Shown here in pieces: positions 1 to 6,045 of a stretch of DNA of 20,316 bases (its first letter is position 1; each line of letters opens with the position of its first letter). The notes beneath the pieces are model-generated. The model searched no databases and was not told where the DNA came from. It was given only the letters and a program-made list of their open reading frames with translations. The stretch is from JACQAI01 sp035507915 (GTDB lineage: Bacteria; Pseudomonadota; Alphaproteobacteria; Elsterales; Elsteraceae). The position numbers were made by a program, and so were the translations under genes. The stretch spans positions 1 to 20,316 of the forward strand of contig DATJNS010000425.1 in the NCBI GenBank assembly GCA_035507915.1, written 5' to 3'.

Positions 1-337
1 TGCCCGTGTTGCCCGAGATGCCGGCGCCCGGGCCCGAGCCGCTCGGGATCTCGCCGCTGGTGCCGCCGCCCGGCGTGCCGCCGATCGGCGATCCCGGCGT
101 CGCCGCGGCGTTGCCCTGGGTGCCGCCGCCCATCGCGCCGGCGCTGGCGCCGCCCGTCGTCGTGCTGCCCATCGACGGTCCGCCGAGACCGCCATTCGCG
201 CTCGCCCCGACGCCCGTGCTCGTGCCCGCGCCGGAGGCTCCCGCCGCTCCGCCCGCGCTGCCGCCGGCGGCCAACGCGCTGCCGACGCCGAGCGCCGCGA
301 TCGCCGCGCCGGTCACGAGCCATCGATGAAGCGCCAT
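1..337 (-). CDS. Gly/Ala/Ser-rich secreted protein, C-terminus cut by window edge
   Basis: The frame opens with ATG at 337 and stays open to the left edge, giving 112 visible residues. A strong Shine-Dalgarno site (CAGGGAGG) lies six bases upstream. The N-terminus, MALHRWLVTGAAIAALGVGS followed by ALA, is a good Sec signal peptide with likely cleavage after residue 23. The rest is low-complexity Gly, Ala, Ser, Thr and Pro with almost no charged residues, which suggests an extended secreted or envelope protein. No catalytic motif or known domain is visible, so the function is unknown. The opposite strand also has an open proline-rich frame, but that is the mirror image of this Gly-rich coding. 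The gene diverges from the regulator relic to its right, and its translation start region sits at the broken edge of that relic. Confidence 0.7.
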   Translation of the reverse strand, partial: MALHRWLVTGAAIAALGVGSALAAGGSAGGAAGASGAGTSTGVGASANGGLGGPSMGSTTTGGASAGAMGGGTQGNAAATPGSPIGGTPGGGTSGEIPSGSGPGAGISGNTG

Positions 338-342
338 GATCG

Positions 343-350
343 CCTCCCTG
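343..350 (-). promoter_or_regulatory. Shine-Dalgarno site of the Gly-rich protein gene
   Basis: On the minus strand this reads CAGGGAGG, six bases before the ATG at 337. It favours this start and reading frame over the other ATG at 323, which lies in a different frame. Confidence 0.7.
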
Positions 351-360
351 TTTCGCTCTG

Positions 361-753
361 GAGGCAACATCGAGGGCGACGCCGGAGTTCCTGGGCGCGT
401 GCCGCGCCGGCGTCGCCACGGGGCTCCCGCACTTCTACTTCGAGCGCAAGGAAGACCTCGTCAAGGCGGTGCTGCGCCGCGTGATCGTGCCGGTGGTCGG
501 CGAGATCGAGACCGGTTGGGTCGCGGTCGAGCGCCCGACACGCGAGCTCTTGCGCGCGGCGCTTGCGACGATCTATCGACGGTTCGTGGCCGATCGCAAC
601 GCACGCGAGATCGTGCGTCGGGCCCGCGCTGATGGCAATCCTGTGGCAACTTCTGTTCGATCGCCGCCACGCTCTCGATCTCGACGCCTGGCTCGACGCC
701 CATCTCGAGCTCGTGCTGCACGGTCTGGAGCAGCCGGCCGCGGACGGCACCCG
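361..753 (+). pseudogene. Relic of a TetR-family transcriptional regulator
   Basis: The plus-strand frame from 361 encodes the end of a TetR-type helix-turn-helix, AGVATGLPHFYFERKEDL, which matches the family's usual AGVxxGxxYxYFxxKEDL pattern. Helical sequence continues to about 615 (ALATIYRRFVADRNAREIV). The natural C-terminus then appears in the next frame, at about 628-740, reading ALMAILWQLLFDRRHALDLD and then AWLDAHLELVLHGLEQ. The shift in frame, the absence of roughly 60 residues expected between the two parts, and the missing first half of the HTH (an in-frame stop at 337-339, no start codon) mark it as decayed. End coordinates are approximate. The operator-binding role is presumably lost. 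Confidence 0.6.
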
Positions 754-867
754 GGCGCGCTGGGGCGCGCCCCGCACCGGCGCAAAACCTCGAACGCGCC
801 GCAACAATTGGAACATTGCGACAAAGACGCCGTTGTCTCGCGGTATCAACAGTTCATGGAGACCGTC

Positions 868-1077
868 ATGCGCGCCTCGCGTCTGGTTGCGGCATTCGTT
901 CTGACCGCCGGCGTCGCCGTCCTGGCCGCCGGCTGCGACACCAACTACTACGGCGACAGCGGCAGGCCGCGCAGCACGACCACGACGACGACCACCGCCA
1001 ATCCGCCGACGCCGATGGCGCCGGGCGGCTCGACCACGACCACCGAGCAGACCCAGACCTACCGTCCGAACTACTGA
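868..1077 (+). CDS. Small lipoprotein, 69 aa
   Basis: The protein starts with a lipoprotein signal, MRASRLVAAFVLTAGVAVLA followed by AGC, with the lipobox LAAGC and the acylated Cys at residue 23. The mature part is about 47 residues, rich in Thr, Pro, Ser and Gly, with a run of seven threonines (about residues 37-43) and no recognisable domain. The start at 868 is chosen because GGAG at 858-861 is well spaced before it. An upstream in-frame ATG at 856 overlaps that site. The residue after Cys is Asp, which in enterobacteria favours inner-membrane retention; that rule is less certain in alphaproteobacteria. A second lipoprotein of similar build follows 114 bp downstream. Function unknown. Confidence 0.65.
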   Translation: MRASRLVAAFVLTAGVAVLAAGCDTNYYGDSGRPRSTTTTTTTANPPTPMAPGGSTTTTEQTQTYRPNY

Positions 1078-1191
1078 CGGCACGCGCTCTCCGACATCGC
1101 CGCGCGCGGGCGACTGCGCGCGGCGAACCTTTGCGGGCCGCGATTGTTCATCGATGCATCGGCGTGCGCGACCCCATCGGAGGGCACCGTC

Positions 1192-1407
1192 ATGATCACG
1201 AGGCTGCTGACCGCGACCGCCGGCGCCGCAGCCTTGATCGCGCTCGCCGGCTGCGGCGACGACACGCTGTTCAACGACCGGCCGCCGATCCCGTCATCGT
1301 ACGGCTCGACCGATGCGCCCGCCGGCGGCGGCGTTGCGGCAGCCCGGCCGCCGGCGCCTGCCGATCCCGCCGCCGCACCCGCGCACAGCGGCACGCCAGG
1401 CTCCTAA
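1192..1407 (+). CDS. Small lipoprotein, 71 aa
   Basis: The N-terminus MITRLLTATAGAAALIALAG followed by Cys21 is a lipoprotein signal with lipobox ALAGC. The mature chain is about 51 residues of Ala, Pro, Gly and Ser, with a short polar stretch after the Cys (GDDTLFNDRPPIPSSYG) and no known domain. The start at 1192 is supported by CGGAGGG at 1178-1184; the earlier in-frame ATG at 1144 lacks such a site and would bury the signal peptide. The bases just before the start (ACCGTC-ATG) match those of the preceding lipoprotein gene, so the two may be paralogues or share a translation signal. Function unknown. Confidence 0.65.
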   Translation: MITRLLTATAGAAALIALAGCGDDTLFNDRPPIPSSYGSTDAPAGGGVAAARPPAPADPAAAPAHSGTPGS

Positions 1408-1446
1408 GCGCGCCGGCGCCGCAACCTCGACGGCGCGTGGCTCTCT

Positions 1447-1579
1447 CGAAACGCTTCGCTCAAAATCACTTGGAATGCCGACGATACATCGCGTAATCGC
1501 GCGCCGGGGCGCGCGAAAGCGCGCTTCTCCGGCGTTATTCGATCTCATCCATTCATATTTTTATCCGAATTGCGGATTA
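1447..1579. repeat. Direct repeat copy 1 (133 bp)
   Basis: This copy aligns without gaps to 1600-1732 at an offset of 153 bp, at roughly 70 percent identity. The best conserved blocks are AACGCTTCG, GTAATCGCGC, CTTCTCCGG and ATATTTTTATCCGAATT. A GC hairpin (GCGCGC-CGGG-GCGCGC) lies in its centre, and ATCCG-AATTG-CGGAT lies at its right end. On the minus strand an ATG at 1548 opens a frame whose first 34 codons align with those of copy 2. Confidence 0.7.
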
Positions 1580-1599
1580 CGGCGCCCGCTGGACTCGGT

Positions 1600-1732
1600 C
1601 GGAACGCTTCGTCGGAAATCGCCTCGAATACCGGGAAACTGTCGTGTAATCGCGCATCGACGCGCACGAAACATGGCTTCTCCGGGTTTGTTTAGTCTCA
1701 TGAGACTATATTTTTATCCGAATTACGAGTTA
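1600..1732. repeat. Direct repeat copy 2 (133 bp)
   Basis: Partner of copy 1, separated from it by 20 bp. The central hairpin is kept in weaker form (GCGC-ATCGAC-GCGC). On the minus strand an ATG at 1701 opens a 46-codon frame (to 1561) starting MRLNKPGEAMFRARR, comparable with MRSNNAGEARFRAPR in copy 1. No Shine-Dalgarno site precedes either ATG, so I do not call these coding regions. Confidence 0.7.
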
Positions 1733-1846
1733 TAGAAATCTAGTAAAAACTCCCACTACATTTCCTCATTATTCTTGGTCACGGAAAAATCACAGCATGC
1801 GACGCTTTGTCTGTGAGAGAACGACTACGCCTAAGACTAAGAGCTA

Positions 1847-1882
1847 GTCGCGGCTAGACATTAATGTCTGATTAACCGCGAC
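1847..1882. promoter_or_regulatory. Nested palindrome, possible operator
   Basis: A perfect 14-bp palindrome, AGACATTAATGTCT (1856-1869), is enclosed by a second inverted repeat, GTCGCGG (1847-1853) and CCGCGAC (1876-1882). It lies about 270 bp before the exoprotein start in an AT-rich segment. The symmetry suits a dimeric regulator, or a stem-loop in a long leader. The binding protein is unknown. Confidence 0.4.
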
Positions 1883-2133
1883 AAGTACTTCACTCCGCGT
1901 AGATCCCAACCTTCGAGAGCCCGTGAAAGCTCCCAGAGGACGGATCTCTTGTCCAAGCGACACTCCGTCTCGCGGCCATGCGTGGCCGGCGTGTGTGTCC
2001 AACTTGTGTCCGCGTCCTGGGCCCGCACGCGATCGCGCGCGACCGCCTCGAGCCGACGGACAGGCATGAGGAGCCGCGGTCGAGGGCCACGATCAAGGGG
2101 ACGCTGACACCCCTGACGCGAAACAGACAAAAC

Positions 2134-2139
2134 GAGGAG
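2134..2139 (+). promoter_or_regulatory. Probable ribosome binding site of the exoprotein gene
   Basis: GAGGAG ends ten bases before the ATG at 2150. The spacing is slightly long. No better purine-rich site lies nearer except the weak GTAGG touching the start. Confidence 0.45.
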
Positions 2140-2149
2140 CGCGGGTAGG

Positions 2150-5100
2150 ATGGCAAATAACACCGATCTCGGATCGATTCTCAGCGCCGCGGTGGCCGGC
2201 GGCTATGTCGCGCAGCTGAACGGCGGCACCTACACGGTCAGCCAGCCGATCGTGATCAACATCAACAGCACGATCCAGGGTGCGCTCGGCATCAATGGCG
2301 GCGGCGCGACGATCAATTCGACGGTGACCGGCGGCCAGCCGGTCATCGAGATCGTCGTCGGGCCGGGCGTCGATCTGCGCTACCTCGACCTGTCGAACTT
2401 CAACATCGTCGGCAACGGCGCCGAGGGCGACGGCATCAAGATCATCGCCGACGGCAACGACCGCTGGGACTACAACTGGAACATCAACAACGTGAACGTC
2501 AGCCATGTCGGCGGCTACGGCCTCGACATGCAGGGCAGCATCTTCGAAGGGCTGGTCTCGAACTCGACCTTCAACAACAACGGCCAGGGTGGGGCCTATA
2601 TCGGCAACAGCGCGGGCGGCGGGATCGCCAGCGCCATGCATTGGTTCGGCGGCGGCGCCTCGAACAACGGCGGCGCCGGCATCACGCTGGGCGACGGCAT
2701 GCGCGACCTCAGCATCGACGGCGCGAGCTTCGCCGACAACCACGGCGCCGGGGTCAACGCGGCGTCGGGCATCACCTCGGTGACCAACAGCAGCTTCGCG
2801 GACAACCAGGGCGCCGGCATCGCCTATCAGGTCTACGGCAATTTCAACGACAACACCTTCACGAGCACGGGCGCGCAGTCCGAGGGCATCACGGGCTACA
2901 CGATCGGCGAGACCACGATGGTCGGCAACAGCGCCACCGGCTCGGGGCTCGCCAACCTGACGGGCAGCGGCAGCCTGCTCGAGACCGGCAACTCGGGCTC
3001 GGTCAACGCCGCGTCGAGCATGACGACGGGCGGTGTCGGCACCGGCGACGCGGTCAGCGTGTCGGAGAGCACCGCCGGCGTGGCGCTGCCGACCCTGCAG
3101 GCGATCACCGCCGCGACCGTGGCGCCCGAGACCAGCAGCCCGGGCACCAGCGGGCTCGACGCCGTGATACACGCCGCATTCGCCAGCGACACGGTCGAGA
3201 GCGTGACGAGCGCCACCAGCTATTCGGTGAGCGCGCCGATCGTGATCAACATCACGAGCTCGGCGCAGGCGGTCGGCATCGACCTCGGCGGCGCCAAGAT
3301 CGAGTCCAGCGTCGGCGGCGGCCAGCCGGTGATCGAGATCATCGTCGCGGCGGGCGTGACGGTCGGCTCGCTGTCATTGTCGAACTTCTCGATCTTCGGC
3401 AACGGCTCGGAGGGCGACGGCGTCAAGATCGTGTCGAACGGCACGACCCAGCTCAACGTGACGAACGTCAACATCGAGCACACCGGCGGCATCGGCCTCG
3501 ACGTCGTCGGCAACGTCACGGGCTCGGTCACCGACTCGTGGATGAACGGCAACGCGCTGGGCGGCGCGCAGTTCGCCAACGGCCCGAACGGCGGCACGGC
3601 GAGCGGCCTGCAGTGGGTCGGCGGCGGCTTCCGGCTCAACGGCGTCGCCGGCCTGATCCTGAACAACGGCGCGCACGACATGACGGTGAGCGGCGCCTAT
3701 TTCGTGCAGAACAACGGGCCCGGCATCGACGCCGCCTCGGGCATCACCTCGGTGCTCGGCAGCGGCTTCGAGAACAACACCGGCGGCGGCGCCGTGGTGC
3801 AGGGCTCGGCGAACTTCACCGACGACACCTTCTCGACCTACGGCCCGCAGATCACCGCGGTCGGCGGCTATCTGTCGAGCGGCCAGCAGGTCACGGTCAC
3901 GGGTCCCGACGCCGAGTATTACGGCTCCGGATCGTCCGATCCGATCATCCTCGCCAACATGCAGGGCCAGGGCACGCTCGCGGTCGCCGGCGCCGGCAAC
4001 GTGATTGCCGGCCCCGGCATCACGGTGACGGGCGGCAACCCGGTGGTCGACCCGCCGAACCTCGCCACCGCGTGGGGCGGCTCGAGCGGGAGTGGATCGG
4101 GGAGTGGTTCCGGGAGCGGATCGGGCAGCGGCTCCGGCAGCGGGTCCGGGAGCGGCTCGGGCGGCGACCCCACGCTGACCTTCACGGCCGGCACCATCAC
4201 GAACGGCGAGGTCACGCTGACCGGCACGACCGGCCAGGCCAACGACCAGGTCACTATATATGACGGCAGCAACTGGGTCGGCACCGCGACCTCGAGCGGC
4301 AGCACCGGCGCCTTCACGTTCACGGCGGCAGCCAACGGCAGCGTCACGAACACCTACGGCGGCTACGTGACCGACCCGTCGGGCACCATGTGGCACAGCG
4401 CGAGCACGCTCACGATCAATGCGGGCAGTGGCTCGGGTAGCGGGTCGGGTAGCGGGTCGGGCAGCGGCTCCGGCAGTGGATCGGGCAGCGGCTCGGGCGG
4501 CGATCCGTCGCTGAGCTTCACGGGCGGCACGATCGCGCACGGCGAGGTGACCCTGACGGGCACCACCGGCCAGGCGAACGACCAGGTCACCATCTACGAC
4601 GGCAGCACCTGGGTCGGCACGGCGACCACCGACGGCACCGGCGCCTTCACCTTCACGGCGGCGGCCAACGGCAGCGTCACGAACACCTACGGCGGCTACG
4701 TGACCGACCCGTCGGGCACCATGTGGCACAGCACGAGCACGCTCACGATCAACGCGGGCTCCGGCGGCACGACCGCGCCGACGGTGACCGAGACGCTGGT
4801 CAAGGACACCGGCGCGTCGGCGACCGACCACATCACGTCCGATGCGGCGGTGACGGGCACGGCCGACGCCAACGCGGTGGTGCACTTCACCGTCGACGGC
4901 ACGGCGGCATCCGCGACCGCGACCGCCGACGCCTCGGGCGACTGGAGCTATACGCCGACCGGGCTGGCCGACGGCCAGCACACCATCGTGGCGAGCGAGA
5001 CCAACGCGGCCGGCCTCACCGGCACGGCGTCCCTCGCCTTCACGCTCGACACGACGGCGCCGAAGGTCACCGAGGCGCTCGCGAGCAGCGGCGCGCCGGC

Positions 5101-6040
5101 GCTCGCCGGCAGCGGCGACGCCGACGCGACCGTGCACTTCACGGTCGACGGCAGCGCGATCTCGACGACCGCGACCGCCGACACGAGCGGCGACTGGTCG
5201 TTCACGCCGAGCGGGCTGGCGGCCGGCTCGCACACCGTGGTGGCGAGCGAGACCGATCTCGCCGGCAACACCGGCACTGCCTCGCTCACTTTCACGGTGG
5301 GCGGCGGCTCGGGCGGCGGCTCGGCGCATCCGGTCCCGGTGTTCACCGGCGAGACCATGTCGAGCGGCCACGTCACCCTGACGGGCACGACCGGCCAGGG
5401 CGGCGACCAGGTCACGATCTATGACGGCAACAGCTGGCTCGGCACCGCGACCACCAACAGCGCCGGCCAATTCACCTACGTCGCCACCGACAATCCCGCC
5501 GCGGTCAACATCTACGGCGATTACGCGACCGACGTGTCGGGCAACGTCTGGCACGGCACCAACCAGGTGATCGTCGGCGGCACCGCCGCCGCGAGCCTGA
5601 CCGGCGCCACGGGCGACGACATCATCAACGCCAACGGCGGCAACGACACGATCACCGGCGCCGCCGGCGATCAGCTGGTCGCCGGCTCGGGGAAGGTCAC
5701 GTTCGCCTTCTACAGCGCAGCCGCATCGGGCCCGTCATGGGCCGACTCGATCGCGGGCTTCCAGCACGGCGTCGACAAGATCGACCTCACCAGCATCGCG
5801 GGGATCACGGCGACCAACGGCACGCCCTTGTTCCAGGGCGCGCTCGCGGGCACCGGCAACCTGACGGTCAACGCCCACAGCGTCGCCTATGTCGAGGTCG
5901 GCACCCAGACCGACGTGCTGGTCAACACGACCGGCGCGGCCGAGACGGTCACGACCTCCAACCAGCACGCCGCCAACATGGAGATCGTGCTGCAGGGCGT
6001 GCATCTCGGCCTGACGGCCGCCGACTTCCATCACGCGTGA
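2150..6040 (+). CDS. Large type I-secreted exoprotein with duplicated beta-helix, Gly-Ser linkers, Ig-like modules and RTX-like C-terminus
   Basis: This is a 1296-residue protein without an N-terminal signal peptide. Two parallel beta-helix-like regions, about residues 30-290 and 360-640, are clear internal duplicates; VSQPIVININ and VSAPIVINIT begin them, and GGQPVIEI recurs in both. Repetitive NxxGxGI-type turns and Asn/Gly richness suit a pectate-lyase-like solenoid, but no lyase catalytic set was recognised. Gly-Ser linkers (about 643-671 and 758-782) each precede a near-identical module with GQANDQVTIYDGS. Two bacterial Ig-like domains follow (about 874-966 and 968-1055), then a third module copy (about 1060-1148). 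The C-terminus has one RTX-like stretch, GATGDDIINANGGNDTIT (about 1152-1169), and an M10-like region (DSIAGFQHGVDKIDL). The ABC and HlyD genes immediately downstream make it the likely cargo. A surface or matrix adhesin is my best guess; an enzyme acting on polysaccharide is the alternative. Confidence 0.85.
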   Translation: MANNTDLGSILSAAVAGGYVAQLNGGTYTVSQPIVININSTIQGALGINGGGATINSTVTGGQPVIEIVVGPGVDLRYLDLSNFNIVGNGAEGDGIKIIADGNDRWDYNWNINNVNVSHVGGYGLDMQGSIFEGLVSNSTFNNNGQGGAYIGNSAGGGIASAMHWFGGGASNNGGAGITLGDGMRDLSIDGASFADNHGAGVNAASGITSVTNSSFADNQGAGIAYQVYGNFNDNTFTSTGAQSEGITGYTIGETTMVGNSATGSGLANLTGSGSLLETGNSGSVNAASSMTTGGVGTGDAVSVSESTAGVALPTLQAITAATVAPETSSPGTSGLDAVIHAAFASDTVESVTSATSYSVSAPIVINITSSAQAVGIDLGGAKIESSVGGGQPVIEIIVAAGVTVGSLSLSNFSIFGNGSEGDGVKIVSNGTTQLNVTNVNIEHTGGIGLDVVGNVTGSVTDSWMNGNALGGAQFANGPNGGTASGLQWVGGGFRLNGVAGLILNNGAHDMTVSGAYFVQNNGPGIDAASGITSVLGSGFENNTGGGAVVQGSANFTDDTFSTYGPQITAVGGYLSSGQQVTVTGPDAEYYGSGSSDPIILANMQGQGTLAVAGAGNVIAGPGITVTGGNPVVDPPNLATAWGGSSGSGSGSGSGSGSGSGSGSGSGSGSGGDPTLTFTAGTITNGEVTLTGTTGQANDQVTIYDGSNWVGTATSSGSTGAFTFTAAANGSVTNTYGGYVTDPSGTMWHSASTLTINAGSGSGSGSGSGSGSGSGSGSGSGSGGDPSLSFTGGTIAHGEVTLTGTTGQANDQVTIYDGSTWVGTATTDGTGAFTFTAAANGSVTNTYGGYVTDPSGTMWHSTSTLTINAGSGGTTAPTVTETLVKDTGASATDHITSDAAVTGTADANAVVHFTVDGTAASATATADASGDWSYTPTGLADGQHTIVASETNAAGLTGTASLAFTLDTTAPKVTEALASSGAPALAGSGDADATVHFTVDGSAISTTATADTSGDWSFTPSGLAAGSHTVVASETDLAGNTGTASLTFTVGGGSGGGSAHPVPVFTGETMSSGHVTLTGTTGQGGDQVTIYDGNSWLGTATTNSAGQFTYVATDNPAAVNIYGDYATDVSGNVWHGTNQVIVGGTAAASLTGATGDDIINANGGNDTITGAAGDQLVAGSGKVTFAFYSAAASGPSWADSIAGFQHGVDKIDLTSIAGITATNGTPLFQGALAGTGNLTVNAHSVAYVEVGTQTDVLVNTTGAAETVTTSNQHAANMEIVLQGVHLGLTAADFHHA
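4081..4413 (+). repeat. Tandem 333-bp coding repeat, unit 1 (Gly-Ser linker plus module)
   Basis: The unit encodes a run of about 13 Gly-Ser pairs followed by a module of about 85 residues. It is repeated 333 bp (111 codons) downstream. The two units share an exact run of 69 bases (4331-4399 equals 4664-4732), so the duplication is recent or kept uniform by gene conversion. The linker DNA is an iterated GGNAGY-type hexamer. Confidence 0.8.
4414..4746 (+). repeat. Tandem 333-bp coding repeat, unit 2
   Basis: Second copy of the linker-plus-module unit. Differences from unit 1 sit mainly in the linker codons and in the SSGSTGAF versus TDGTGAF loop. A third, older module copy without the long linker lies at about 5330-5575. 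Confidence 0.8.
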
Positions 6041-6045
6041 TCGCC

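Larger units (their letters stand above)
1408..2149. other. Long AT-richer intergenic region before the exoprotein gene
   Basis: No convincing gene is seen in this 742-bp stretch. It holds two diverged direct repeats (1447-1579 and 1600-1732), an AT-rich segment at about 1735-1880, a nested palindrome (1847-1882), and several inverted repeats nearer the exoprotein start. Those include CGGCCA-TGCG-TGGCCG (1973-1988), CGACCGC paired with GCGGTCG (2040-2046 and 2076-2082), and AGGGG paired with CCCCT (2096-2100 and 2110-2114). It probably contains the promoter and leader of the 2150 gene. No clear sigma-70 hexamer pair could be fixed by eye. Confidence 0.6.

Noticed and set aside
1313..1735. 140-residue plus-strand frame across the lipoprotein end and both direct repeats
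   Set aside because: It begins inside the lipoprotein gene in another frame and has no ribosome binding site. The repeated peptide is noted as a finding, but coding is not established.
1861..2163. Minus-strand frame starting MLFAILPALLVLSVSRQGC, resembling a lipoprotein signal
   Set aside because: Its start overlaps the exoprotein start codon, it has no Shine-Dalgarno site, and the downstream part is Arg-rich without protein-like pattern.
2641..4263. 540-residue plus-strand frame inside the exoprotein gene
   Set aside because: Arg/His/Gly-rich shadow frame without motifs, produced by codon bias of the true frame.
4081..4500. Short spaced repeats that could suggest a CRISPR array or minisatellite
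   Set aside because: The repeats are in-frame Gly-Ser codons inside a coding region, with no unique spacers.
3374..5554. 726-residue open frame on the minus strand opposite the exoprotein
   Set aside because: It is a mirror of the repetitive GC-rich exoprotein coding, with Arg/Ala/Gly/Val-rich composition and no domain. The plus-strand protein has clear fold repeats.
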